28,231 nucleotides of DNA. Source: JAVJSD01 sp040219575 (GTDB lineage Bacteria > Planctomycetota > Planctomycetia > Pirellulales > Pirellulaceae). The notes beneath the pieces were generated by a model. The model was not told the origin of the DNA and made no database searches. It worked only from the letters and a program-made list of their open reading frames with translations. Location of the stretch: assembly GCA_040219575.1 (NCBI GenBank), contig JAVJSD010000079.1:1-28231 (forward strand), given 5' to 3'. A program made the translations under genes and the position numbers. Numbering within the stretch: the first letter of the stretch is position 1; the number at the start of each line of letters is the position of its first letter. Below are positions 19,923 through 28,155 of the stretch, piece after piece.

Positions 19923-22900
19923 ATGTCGCATCAGAAATCTCTCTTTACGCTGTTTCTGGCTTCGTGCCTCAGCGGGCTCGTGTTGGTCTCCCTGGTTGGC
20001 TGCGGCGGCGGCGACGTTGCCGAGGGACCGAACAGATACGCGCCAGCCGATGATTCGCCAACCGACGGAACGCCTCCCGCGGCGATCGGCGGCGGTCCGG
20101 CTAACGGTGGAGGCGCCGGCGCGGCGACGCAGAACAACCCCGCCAACCCCCAAGCCGCCCCCGGCGCCACGAGAAGGTTGAGCGACTACACCGTCCCCGA
20201 CGGCGACACGGCGACGTTGCTGGCGTTCATGGAGCAACTGCACAGTCAGACGCCCAACGGCGTGACGCCCGAGCAGCAGATGGCCGACTACGCCAAGATG
20301 CAGCGCGCCCGGCTGCTCGCTGCCGACAAGGTGCTCAATTCCGCGGCCGACGAAGAATCGCAACTGGCGGCGGTCGAACACAAGGTCGTCGCGCTGCGGA
20401 TGCTCGAGCAGATGGGCGAGTCGGGCGTCCGCGAGCAGGTGGCGTCGATGGCCCAGTCGCTCACCAAATCGGCGAATCCGAAGTTGGCGGAGTTCGGGAA
20501 GATGCTGCGGTACGGCAGCAACTTCGACGCCTTCATGGCCAGCGAGAATCCCGATCCCGCCCCGCTGTTGGAAGAACTGCGAACGCTGCTGGCGACGTCC
20601 GAGAAGTCGGAAGAGCTGTTCCAACTGGCGGCTTCCACGATCAACGTGCTCGGCCAGATGCAGTTGCGCGACGCCACCGTCGAGGCGATTCGAATCACCG
20701 GCAATTCCTTCAAGGATTCGTCCAACGAGGAGCTGGCCCAGGAAGCGACGTCGATGCTGCAGCAGGTGCAGGTCCTCGACCTGGGCCTCGACACCAAGAT
20801 GAAGCAACTCTACGAGGGCGAAGAGACGGCGCCCGCGGCGCTGGCGGCGGTGGTGCAGCAGTTGATGCAGTCCGGCGCCGACGACGAAATCGTGCTGCAG
20901 GTCGGACAGCGAGTCGCCACGGCTTTGCGAGACCAGCGCAAGATCGCCGAAGCGAGCCAGGTGCTGCGGACGCTGGGCGAGCGATACCAGGCAAGCGAGG
21001 ACGAGCGTCAAGCGGACATCGCCGCCGAACTGCTCACGCAATCGCGCATGGTGGAGCGCGACTTCGACGGCATCATGAACCGCGTCATCGAGGGACAACC
21101 CGGCGCCGCGCAACAGGCGGTGGCGGCGATTCAGGACTTGCTCCGCAATGAGAAGCCGGGCGAGTCGGTGCTGTACAACATCACCCAGACGGCCGAACAC
21201 CTGGAAATCGCCAACCACTTCGCGGAAGAGCAGCAGGTGGTCGACATGATCGAAGCCGTGTACGCCAACCACGCGGAAGAGGCGTATGCCGAAAAGGCGA
21301 AGCAGTGGCTGGCGGCCGCGCGCAAGCGCATCGCACTTGTCGGCCGGCCGTTCGCCATGAGCGGAAACACCCTCGACGGCAAGCCCTTCGATTTCAGCCA
21401 GTACAAGGGCAAGGTGGTGCTGATCGACTTCTGGGCCACCTGGTGCGGTCCGTGTCTGGCCGAACTTCCCAACATCAAGCGGTTGTACGAGGCGTATCAC
21501 GACAAGGGATTCGAGGTCGTCAGCGTCAACCTCGATGAATCCAAGAGCGACCTGGAAGCCTGGATGGCGGCCCGCGCCGAACCGTTGCCCTGGCCGATCG
21601 TCGTCAGCAGCGATCCCACCAAGACCGGCTGGCGAATGCCGCTGGCGGAGCAGTGCGGCGTGCAGTCGTTGCCGTTTTTGCTGTTGATCAACCGCGACGG
21701 GTTGGTCGAGGCGATGCACACACGGGGCGCCGATCTCGAAAAGCGGCTGGAGGCCAAATTCGGCCCGATCCCCGGCGGCGCCGCTCCCGCCGGCGGCGCG
21801 ATTCCCGGCGGCGCCGGCGCGGTTCCCGCCTCGGGCGACGGCGCGGCGCTGCAACACGCACCGATGAATGGCGACGAACTGACGACGACGACCGAGTACT
21901 TCACGGTCTTCTTCGACGACGCAGAGAACGGCGACACAGAGAACGGCGACGCCGCCGCGGGCAGCGATGATCTCGCCGAGCGAAATCCGTATCTCGCCCC
22001 GCCGGGCAGCAGCGAAGGCGAACTGGTCGAGTACCTGCTCGACATGGCCGACAAGCCGCGCGTGATCCAGGAACGTCCCGGGTTCTCCGACGCGGTGATC
22101 GAGGCGGCCGAGCGAATGCTGGCGATGGACGCCAAGCCGAACTACAAGCGGTTGGCGATCCTCTCCAAACTGCGCACGCTGCATCGCCTGGCCGCTTTCG
22201 GCGACGCCAAGGCCGACGAGCGGCTGGCCGACTATGTGGACGAGCTCAAGGAGCACGAAGACGCCAAGGTCGCCGCCGAGGTTCGCTTCCTGCGCCTGGA
22301 ACGGGCCGCCATCAATTGCGACGACCTGCCGCAAGAGAAGGTGGCCGAACTGCTGGCCGAGTTGAAAACGTTCTTCGAGGAAGAGAAGCGTCTCGAGGAA
22401 CAGCATCTGCGCATCGCCTCGAACACGGTGCGGGCCATCAACCGCATTGATGACGACGACGCCCGCGAAAAGCACTTCGCCGAGTTCGGCAAACTGTTCG
22501 CCGCCAGCCCCAACAAGCAACTCGCCTCGTACGGCAAGAAGCTGACCAAGAGCCCCGGCGAGGCCGAGTCGGATCTGGTCGGCAAGGAGTTGGAGCTGAC
22601 CGGGCTGACTTCGCTGGGAGTTCCGTTCGACTGGAAGAGCTATCGCGGCAAGGTGGTGATCGTCGACTTCTGGGCCACCTGGTGCGGTCACTGCATTCGC
22701 GAGATGCCGCACGTCCGTGAGTTGCACAAGAAGCTCAACGACAAGGGCTTCGAAGTCGTCGGCGTGAGCCTCGACAAGGACCTCGACGCACTGGCCAAGT
22801 TCCTGGAAGAGAACGATGTGCCCTGGGAGAACCTGCAAGGCGACGAGACGCAGGCCCTGGCGCAGAAGTACGGCATCCGCGGCATCCCCACCATGATGCT

Positions 22901-22994
22901 CATCGACCGCGACGGCAAAGTCGTCGCCGTCAGCCACCAGGTCGGCTCGCTGGCCGGCAAGGCGGAGGAGTTGCTGGCCAAGCCGGCGGAGTAA
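19923..22994 (+). CDS. Large lipoprotein with two TlpA-type thioredoxin domains
   Basis: 1023 residues. The start at 19923 opens a lipoprotein signal with lipobox LVGC at 24-27 (Cys27 lipidated) and has GAGG nine bases upstream. After a Gly/Pro/Asn-rich linker (28-80) comes an all-helical region to about 470. The first TlpA domain (about 475-610) has WCGPC at 507-511 and a cis-Pro in SLPFLLLI. A Gly/Ala/Pro linker with NGDTENGD follows (about 615-685), then a second helical region and a second TlpA domain (about 885-1020) with WCGHC at 920-924 and GIPTMMLI. TlpA folds are membrane-anchored disulfide reductases or exchangers in the envelope; CGPC favours reduction, CGHC is more oxidising. Two different centres on one chain suggest disulfide relay or work on two partners. 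Typical single-domain members are near 190 residues. It stands alone between repeat-rich gaps. Confidence 0.92.
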   Translation: MSHQKSLFTLFLASCLSGLVLVSLVGCGGGDVAEGPNRYAPADDSPTDGTPPAAIGGGPANGGGAGAATQNNPANPQAAPGATRRLSDYTVPDGDTATLLAFMEQLHSQTPNGVTPEQQMADYAKMQRARLLAADKVLNSAADEESQLAAVEHKVVALRMLEQMGESGVREQVASMAQSLTKSANPKLAEFGKMLRYGSNFDAFMASENPDPAPLLEELRTLLATSEKSEELFQLAASTINVLGQMQLRDATVEAIRITGNSFKDSSNEELAQEATSMLQQVQVLDLGLDTKMKQLYEGEETAPAALAAVVQQLMQSGADDEIVLQVGQRVATALRDQRKIAEASQVLRTLGERYQASEDERQADIAAELLTQSRMVERDFDGIMNRVIEGQPGAAQQAVAAIQDLLRNEKPGESVLYNITQTAEHLEIANHFAEEQQVVDMIEAVYANHAEEAYAEKAKQWLAAARKRIALVGRPFAMSGNTLDGKPFDFSQYKGKVVLIDFWATWCGPCLAELPNIKRLYEAYHDKGFEVVSVNLDESKSDLEAWMAARAEPLPWPIVVSSDPTKTGWRMPLAEQCGVQSLPFLLLINRDGLVEAMHTRGADLEKRLEAKFGPIPGGAAPAGGAIPGGAGAVPASGDGAALQHAPMNGDELTTTTEYFTVFFDDAENGDTENGDAAAGSDDLAERNPYLAPPGSSEGELVEYLLDMADKPRVIQERPGFSDAVIEAAERMLAMDAKPNYKRLAILSKLRTLHRLAAFGDAKADERLADYVDELKEHEDAKVAAEVRFLRLERAAINCDDLPQEKVAELLAELKTFFEEEKRLEEQHLRIASNTVRAINRIDDDDAREKHFAEFGKLFAASPNKQLASYGKKLTKSPGEAESDLVGKELELTGLTSLGVPFDWKSYRGKVVIVDFWATWCGHCIREMPHVRELHKKLNDKGFEVVGVSLDKDLDALAKFLEENDVPWENLQGDETQALAQKYGIRGIPTMMLIDRDGKVVAVSHQVGSLAGKAEELLAKPAE
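21922..21950 (+). repeat. 15-base-period in-frame tandem duplication inside the TlpA linker
   Basis: CAGAGAACGGCGAC occurs at 21922-21935 and 21937-21950. Being a multiple of three, it simply doubles an ENGD/T motif in the flexible linker. Confidence 0.75.
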
Positions 22995-23040
22995 TGTGTA
23001 CGACGGACGCTGCAGCCTGTCGGAATGCCTCCGTGTGATC

Positions 23041-23088
23041 GTAGCCGATGCTGCCAGCATCGACGCCGACGCTGGCAGCGTCGGCTAC
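23041..23088. repeat. Twin-hairpin repeat B1 (48 bases, GCCAG core)
   Basis: Begins GTAGC and ends GGCTAC. The left hairpin is CGATGC-TGCCA-GCATCG; the right hairpin, on the other strand, is CGACGC-TGCCA-GCGTCG. The arms are three bases apart. It lies 46 bases past the TlpA lipoprotein stop and 121 bases before the amidohydrolase start. Confidence 0.9.
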
Positions 23089-23139
23089 GGAAGTGCGATC
23101 TGTTCGCACCTCCAACCTCGAGTTGCGTCCAGGCGCGCG

Positions 23140-23168
23140 TTGCTCCGCGCCGCGGCGTGAGTCATATT
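23140..23168 (+). promoter_or_regulatory. Weak candidate promoter for the amidohydrolase
   Basis: TTGCTC and CATATT are 17 bases apart, about 40 bases before the ATG. Each hexamer matches only three or four consensus bases. Confidence 0.28.
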
Positions 23169-23209
23169 GAACGGGCCATCCCGCCCGTTTCGACTCGAGG
23201 AATGCACTC

Positions 23210-24955
23210 ATGCTCTTCCCGCGCGCCGCCCTTCTTCCTTGTCGACTTCTGCTGGCGACGCTGCTTCTGAGTTGCCTGTGTGGGGCGAGCATCGCCGCGG
23301 ACGTCGAGCCCGCCGAAACCGTGCTGCTGGGCGGGAAGATCGTCACGCTCGATGCGAAGGAGACGGTCGCCGAGGCGATCGCCGTGCGCGACGGCAAGAT
23401 CGTGGCGGTCGGCGACGACGACGACGTTCGAAAACTGATCGGCGACAAGACGACGGTCGTCCAGCTCGACGGCAAGACGGTCGTGCCGGGCTTCATCGAG
23501 ACGCATTGCCATGCGATCGGCGTGGCCTGGGCCGAGATGGAGCAGCCCTACGTCGAACTGACCAGCATCGCCGAGATTCAGGACTGGCTGCGGCGGCGGG
23601 CTCGCGAGGTTCCGCCGGGCCGTTGGATTCGCGTTCCCCGCACCGACGTCACCCGCATCCGGGAGCGGCGGCATCCCACGCCGGCCGAACTCGACGCCGC
23701 CTGCTCGACGCATCCCGTCTGGCTCAACGCCGCCCGGAAGAACGTGCTCAACACGCTGGGCATCGAGCGCGCCGAAATCGACGACAAGACCGAAACCCTG
23801 GGCGGCGGCGAAATCCTCCGCGACGCAGAGGGGCGGGTCCGCATGATCGCCGGCGGCGACGCCTACCTTCGCGGCCTCCTACCGCGCCGCGAATTCACGC
23901 TCGACGAAACGCTCGAGGGACTCCAGCGCGTGCACGTCCTCTACAACCGGCTCGGCATCACCAGCATCTTCGAACGGGCTGCCAACCGCGAGGGCTACGA
24001 CACGTACCAGGAGCTGCGACGGCGCGGCAAGCTGACCGTGCGGACCAACGCCACCATCCGTCAGCAATTCAAAAGCGGCGACGACGTCGAGAAGTTCAGC
24101 AAGCAACTCGGGCTGAAGACCGGCGACGGCGACGACTGGATTCGCGTCGGTCCGCTCAAGATCACCGTCGACGGCGGCATCCACTGGGGCAACACGTACC
24201 TGCGCGAACCGTACGGCGAGCGGCGGGCGAAGTTCTACGTGCACGACGATCCCAACTTCCGCGGCCAGCGCAACTACACCGTCGATCAAATGGCCGACAT
24301 CTTCGCCGCGGGCCATCGTCTCGGTTGGCAGTTGAGTTGCCACGTGACCGGCGACGCGGGAGTCGACGCCGTTCTCGATGCCGTGGAGCGCGTCGCCGAG
24401 GAGACGACGATCGAAGAGAATCGTTTCGCCCTGATCCACGCCTACTTTCCCGCGGCGGATGCCGTCGACCGGGCGCGGCGTCTCGGGATGTGCGTCGATA
24501 CGCAGGGCTACCTGTACTACAAGGATTCCGACGCCATCCACGACGTCTACGGACGCGAGTGGGCCGAGCGGTTTATCGGCGTGGGCGATTGGGTGAAGGA
24601 GGGCGTGCCGGTCGCCGTGAACAGCGACCACATGAGCGGGCTCGACCCCGATCGGGCCATGAACGCCTTCAACCCGATGCTGCAGTTGTATGTTCTCGTC
24701 ACCCGGAAGAATGAAGCCGGCCGGGTATATGGCGAGCGGCAGAAGCTGTCGCGGATCGACGCCTTGCGCTGCCTCACGTCTTCGGCCGCCTACTTAAGCT
24801 TCGACGAAGAAAAGAAAGGCACGCTCGAAACAGGAAAACTCGCCGACCTGGCGGTGCTCGACCGCGACTACCTGACCTGCGACGCCGACGCCATCCGCCG
24901 CATCGGCGTCGTGCTGACGATGGTCGACGGCCGCATCGTCCACTGGCGCAAATAA
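23210..24955 (+). CDS. Secreted YtcJ-like metal-dependent amidohydrolase
   Basis: 581 residues, amidohydrolase superfamily, YtcJ-like branch, whose members hydrolyse C-N or C-O bonds with one or two metal ions. The start at 23210 gives a signal peptide (MLFPRAALLPCRLLLATLLL, cut near SIAA/DV at 30) with GAGGA upstream. The Cys22 region could alternatively be a lipobox. The N-terminal beta-sandwich part (35-93) has LLGGKIVTLDA and AVRDGKIVAVG; then PGFIETHCHAIG carries the HxH metal pair His99/His101. Later candidates for metal ligands are LKITVDGGIHWGN, SCHVTGDAG and ALIHAY, and the closing ligand Asp in VAVNSDHMSGLDP. The C-terminus ends in GKLADLAVLDRDY and VVLTMVDGRIVH, rebuilding the sandwich. 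The substrate cannot be deduced. It stands between repeats B1 and B2 with no operon partner. Confidence 0.93.
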   Translation: MLFPRAALLPCRLLLATLLLSCLCGASIAADVEPAETVLLGGKIVTLDAKETVAEAIAVRDGKIVAVGDDDDVRKLIGDKTTVVQLDGKTVVPGFIETHCHAIGVAWAEMEQPYVELTSIAEIQDWLRRRAREVPPGRWIRVPRTDVTRIRERRHPTPAELDAACSTHPVWLNAARKNVLNTLGIERAEIDDKTETLGGGEILRDAEGRVRMIAGGDAYLRGLLPRREFTLDETLEGLQRVHVLYNRLGITSIFERAANREGYDTYQELRRRGKLTVRTNATIRQQFKSGDDVEKFSKQLGLKTGDGDDWIRVGPLKITVDGGIHWGNTYLREPYGERRAKFYVHDDPNFRGQRNYTVDQMADIFAAGHRLGWQLSCHVTGDAGVDAVLDAVERVAEETTIEENRFALIHAYFPAADAVDRARRLGMCVDTQGYLYYKDSDAIHDVYGREWAERFIGVGDWVKEGVPVAVNSDHMSGLDPDRAMNAFNPMLQLYVLVTRKNEAGRVYGERQKLSRIDALRCLTSSAAYLSFDEEKKGTLETGKLADLAVLDRDYLTCDADAIRRIGVVLTMVDGRIVHWRK

Positions 24956-24956
24956 C

Positions 24957-25005
24957 GTAGCCGATGCTGCCAGCATCGGTGAGCGACGCTGGCAGCGTCG
25001 CCTAC
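24957..25005. repeat. Twin-hairpin repeat B2 (49 bases, GCCAG core)
   Basis: Starts one base after the amidohydrolase stop codon. The left arm equals B1 (CGATGC-TGCCA-GCATCG after GTAGC). The right arm has the CGACGC-TGCCA-GCGTCG stem but ends GCCTAC. The element ends 41 bases before the aminotransferase start. Confidence 0.9.
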
Positions 25006-25046
25006 GGGAGAGTTTCCCTTATCGCGAACCGATATCCTAACCCGAG

Positions 25047-26420
25047 ATGATGAACCGCATGTCGATCGCCGCCTCGCCGCTGGTCGCCGAATATTGCCGC
25101 CGCACGCCGACATCGGCGCGGCTTGCCGAGCGGGCTCGCAACCTGTTTCCCGGCGGCGTGACGCACGACGCGCGGTTGTTTCAGCCGCATCCGCTGTACG
25201 TCGATCACGCGGTCGGCTCGCGAAAATGGGATGTCGACGGCAACGAGTACGTCGACTACTTCGGCGGACACGGCGCCCTGTTGTTGGGGCACAACGACCC
25301 TCACGTCGCCGACGCCGTCTCGATGCAGCTCACGTTGGGAACGCACTACGGCGCCTGCCATGAGTTGGAAATCGAATGGGCGGAGCTGGTGCAGCGTCTG
25401 CTTCCCTCGGCCGAGCGCGTACGGTTCACCTCCAGCGGCACCGAGGCCACGCTGCTGGCGCTGCGGCTGGCGAGGGCGTTCACCGGTCGCGCGAAGATCG
25501 TGCGTTTCTTGACCAACTTCCACGGCTGGCACGATCACGTGGCCTTCGGCGTCGGCTCGCACTTCGACGGCGCGGCCAGCGCGGGCGTGCTGCCGGAAGT
25601 GGCCGAGAATGTGCTGCTCTGTGAACCCGGCGACCTCGACGCGGTGCAATCGTTGCTCTCGGAGCGCGACGATGTGGCGGCCGTCATCCTCGAGCCCACC
25701 GGCGCCACCTGGGGCAAGATCCCCATCGCCGAGTCGTACCTGCACGGACTGCGAGCCATCACCGCCGAGCACGAGGTGCTGCTGATCTTCGACGAGGTGG
25801 TGAGCGGCTTTCGTTGTTCGCCGGGCGGCGCTCAAGGCTGCCTGGGAATCACGCCGGACCTGACGACGCTCGCCAAGATCCTCGCCGGCGGTTTGCCGGG
25901 CGGCGCGGTCGTGGGACGGCGGGAGGTGATGGACCTGCTCGATCCGCAAGCGGCGGCCGAGGCGGGCCGCGAGAAGATCGCCCATCACGGCACGTTCAAC
26001 GCCAATCCCTTGTCGGCCGCGGCCGGCGTCGCCGCCCTCACCCTGATCGCCGAAACCGACGCCTGCCAGCGAGCCAACCGGTACGCCGCGCGGCTGCGCG
26101 ACGGCATGCGGCAAGTCGTGGCCTCCGCGGGCCTCAAGTGGATCGTCTACGGCACGTATTCCGGTTTCCACATCTTCACCAATCCCGAGGGCGACGAAGT
26201 CACCGCCGAACAGATCGAGGCGGGCGGCTACGACTGGCGGAAGTTGAAGGCGGCCCAGTCCTCGCCCGTCACGCGCGACATCCGCCTGGCGATGCTGATC
26301 CACGGCGTCGACATGCTCTCCTGGCCCGGCGGCCCCACTTCGGCCGTCCACACCGACGACGACCTCGCCTGGACGCTCGACGCCTTCGGTCAGGCGGTGC
26401 GAATGATTCAGGAGGCGTGA
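25047..26420 (+). CDS. Class III PLP-dependent aminotransferase, glutamate-1-semialdehyde aminomutase-like
   Basis: 457 residues, cytoplasmic, fold type I. The start is at 25047 or at the next ATGs (25050, 25059); no strong ribosome site separates them. Motifs: NLFPGGVTHDAR at 32-43 (the GSA-aminomutase-type opening), SSGTEAT at 129-135 binding the PLP phosphate, FHGWHDH at 158-164 stacking on the ring, FDEVVSGFR at 248-256 with Asp249 on the pyridine nitrogen, and the Schiff-base Lys277 in LTTLAKILAGGLPGG. The HHGTFNANPLSAAAG block follows. It resembles HemL but is longer (HemL is about 430) and has THDARLFQPHPLY where HemL has the substrate-binding SPVRAF stretch, so it is more likely a paralogue acting on another amino or keto compound than the tetrapyrrole enzyme. 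Confidence 0.92.
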   Translation: MMNRMSIAASPLVAEYCRRTPTSARLAERARNLFPGGVTHDARLFQPHPLYVDHAVGSRKWDVDGNEYVDYFGGHGALLLGHNDPHVADAVSMQLTLGTHYGACHELEIEWAELVQRLLPSAERVRFTSSGTEATLLALRLARAFTGRAKIVRFLTNFHGWHDHVAFGVGSHFDGAASAGVLPEVAENVLLCEPGDLDAVQSLLSERDDVAAVILEPTGATWGKIPIAESYLHGLRAITAEHEVLLIFDEVVSGFRCSPGGAQGCLGITPDLTTLAKILAGGLPGGAVVGRREVMDLLDPQAAAEAGREKIAHHGTFNANPLSAAAGVAALTLIAETDACQRANRYAARLRDGMRQVVASAGLKWIVYGTYSGFHIFTNPEGDEVTAEQIEAGGYDWRKLKAAQSSPVTRDIRLAMLIHGVDMLSWPGGPTSAVHTDDDLAWTLDAFGQAVRMIQEA

Positions 26421-26432
26421 GCCTTCGCCCCT

Positions 26433-26465
26433 GCAAATCGCCGGAATTTGCACGGCGGCCGCCGT
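26433..26465 (+). terminator. Pair of hairpins after the aminotransferase gene
   Basis: GCAAAT (26433-26438) pairs with ATTTGC (26446-26451) and is directly followed by the perfect 14-base palindrome ACGGCGGCCGCCGT (26452-26465). They start 12 bases past the stop. No U-tract is present, so termination is only a guess. Confidence 0.35.
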
Positions 26466-26612
26466 CCGGCGGTCAAGAAACGTAGATTCTTCACAACGGC
26501 TCGTATCGGCCGCCCGCGCGGAATCCCCCAGGCTTGGTGGAATCGGCCCCTCGCCCCTCGCCGGTGAGTGCGGGACAATCTCGCCGGCGTGGTCGATCTC
26601 GTCCACGACTGC

Positions 26613-26618
26613 TATGGT
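26613..26618 (+). promoter_or_regulatory. Possible -10 placing the M50 transcript start at its ATG
   Basis: TGC-TATGGT is a loose extended -10 whose expected start site falls on the ATG at 26625, which would give a leaderless mRNA. The -35 is poor, and the alternative is a promoter further upstream. Confidence 0.25.
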
Positions 26619-26624
26619 GAAGGT

Positions 26625-27755
26625 ATGACGGAAGGTTCGCCACATTCCAGCCAGGACGGGCTCGGCCCCGATGCTTCGAGCGGGCGCGCGCTGCAATCCG
26701 GCCGGCATGCCGATCCCGTGGGCGAGCGACAGCACGCCGGCGACGAGGACGTAGGGCAGGCCGATCGGAACGACGATCGGCAGGACGAATACGGCCGCCA
26801 CGGCGAATTGGACAAGCCCCCGCAGAAGGCCGGATCCCAGCCTCTGTTTGGGCCCCGCCGCCGTCGCCTGCCGATCATCCTGCTGCTGCTGACGGTCGCC
26901 TCCACGTTCTGGGTCGGCGCCAGCCAGTGGATGCCGATGATTCTGTTCACTTGTTTTGACGCGCGCGGCGGATTCACCCTGATGCCCATCCGCCGCGAGA
27001 TCGTCGCCCATTGGCAGGACGGCTTGATCTATTCGGCCTGCGTATTGGGAATCCTGCTGACGCACGAGATGGGCCACTTCCTGGCCACACTGCGGTATCG
27101 CATCCCGGCCAGCTTTCCGTTTTGCATCCCCTTCCCGATCTCGCCGATCGGCACCATGGGCGCGGTCATCGCCATGGACGGACGGCAGGCCGATCGCAAG
27201 GAACTGTTCGACATCGGCCTGGCCGGTCCCTTGGCGGGACTCGTGATCGCGGCGCCCGTGATGTGGATCGGCATTCAGCAACTCGACGTCACCGATCCGC
27301 CCCCCGCCGTCTACGCGCTCGAATCGCCGCTCGGCGTGCGGCTCGTGCTGGATGAAGTGCGGCCGCCCGGCTACGAGGTCGGCCAGGCGATTCCCAACAC
27401 CAGCCTCAATCCCTTTTTCATGGCCGGCTGGGTGGGGCTGTTGATCACGGGACTGAACATGTTGCCCGTCAGCCAACTCGACGGCGGGCACGTGATCTAC
27501 GCCTTGCTGGGGAAGTGGGCGCACTGGGTGGCGCGCGCCCTGATCGTGCTGGCGATCGCCTGGTCGGTGTACCATGCGCAACCGACGTGGGTGCTGATGA
27601 TCGGCCTGGTGCTGTTGATCGGCACCGACCACCCGCCGACGCGCGACGACCGCGCGCCGCTTGGCTGGTTTCGCATCGTGCTGGGCGTCGTCTCGCTGGC
27701 GATTCCCATCCTCTGCTTCTCGCCCATGGCCCTCACCACCGGCATGGGCGGCTGA
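26625..27755 (+). CDS. Site-2 protease family (M50) membrane metalloprotease
   Basis: 376 residues from the ATG at 26625; GGTGA lies four bases upstream and an in-frame ATG at 26568 is a less likely start. M50 proteases cut membrane-spanning substrates such as anti-sigma factors, inside the bilayer. The first 75 residues are hydrophilic and low-complexity (Asp, Arg, Gln, Gly), then RRRRLP leads into the first membrane helix (about 80-100). The zinc site is HEMGH at 147-151 in LLTHEMGHFLATL; the second motif NMLPVSQLDGGH holds Asp286, the third zinc ligand. Hydrophobic segments near 135-165, 205-230, 260-290 and 300-370 give about six helices. The absence of a visible PDZ domain places it with the short planctomycete/cyanobacterial EGY1-like group. 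It is downstream of the aminotransferase by 204 bases. Confidence 0.92.
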   Translation: MTEGSPHSSQDGLGPDASSGRALQSGRHADPVGERQHAGDEDVGQADRNDDRQDEYGRHGELDKPPQKAGSQPLFGPRRRRLPIILLLLTVASTFWVGASQWMPMILFTCFDARGGFTLMPIRREIVAHWQDGLIYSACVLGILLTHEMGHFLATLRYRIPASFPFCIPFPISPIGTMGAVIAMDGRQADRKELFDIGLAGPLAGLVIAAPVMWIGIQQLDVTDPPPAVYALESPLGVRLVLDEVRPPGYEVGQAIPNTSLNPFFMAGWVGLLITGLNMLPVSQLDGGHVIYALLGKWAHWVARALIVLAIAWSVYHAQPTWVLMIGLVLLIGTDHPPTRDDRAPLGWFRIVLGVVSLAIPILCFSPMALTTGMGG

Positions 27756-27839
27756 TTGACGCCGCCCGAAGTCGCAACGCAAAAGCCCGAACCGTGAGCC
27801 CTCCCCAGGGCGGCACTCGCTGCGCTCGTTCTGGGGCGG

Positions 27840-28047
27840 CCTGCCGTGCACCTTCGGTGCGGAAGATGCCGGTCGAAGACCTGGGAATTGCGGGAAGGGA
27901 TCGGGGAAGGCGAATGGGGAAGGGGACATCCATCACAGTCCGGTCATTTGTGGCTCCCTCTGTGAAAACGACTGGCTCGAAATGTTCGCGGAAACTTCCT
28001 GTTGTCTCGCCAGCGGGCGTTCTTACGCACCGAAGGTGCACGGCAGG
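27840..28047. mobile_element. Possible MITE-like element with 22-base perfect inverted ends
   Basis: The arms at 27840-27861 and 28026-28047 are perfect reverse complements (left arm begins CCTGCCGTGCACC), and similarity continues inward for another 12 or so bases (AAGA then GCC). Each arm also folds on itself as GCACC-TTC-GGTGC. The interior of 164 bases has no gene and no transposase. No target-site duplication is evident, so a pair of ordinary hairpin repeats is the alternative. Confidence 0.45.
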
Positions 28048-28125
28048 CAAGCCCAGGGCAAGTTTGCGCAGCAAACGCCGCCATGGGTTGAGCGTTCGAT
28101 GATCTTGCGGCACGCTGAAGGCGTG

Positions 28126-28155
28126 CGGCAGGGCGACTCACGGCAGGGCGACTCA
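28126..28155. repeat. Exact 15-base tandem duplication
   Basis: CGGCAGGGCGACTCA occurs twice with no gap, at 28126-28140 and 28141-28155. Confidence 0.85.

Noticed and set aside
19797..23060. A minus-strand open frame of more than 1000 codons opposite the TlpA lipoprotein
   Set aside because: The plus strand carries a lipobox, two CxxC thioredoxin motifs and cis-prolines. The antisense frame has no recognisable features and runs into repeats at both ends.
25002..27929. A 975-codon minus-strand open frame opposite the aminotransferase and M50 genes, including a hydrophobic stretch that looks like a membrane protein near 26690-26815
   Set aside because: It is in exact register with the plus-strand codons, where Asp/Glu/Arg/Gln/His codons read as Val/Leu/Pro/Leu/Val on the other strand. 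The hydrophobicity is therefore a mirror of the hydrophilic M50 N-terminus. The frame has no start or stop near the stretch and no family motif, while both plus-strand genes have complete motifs.
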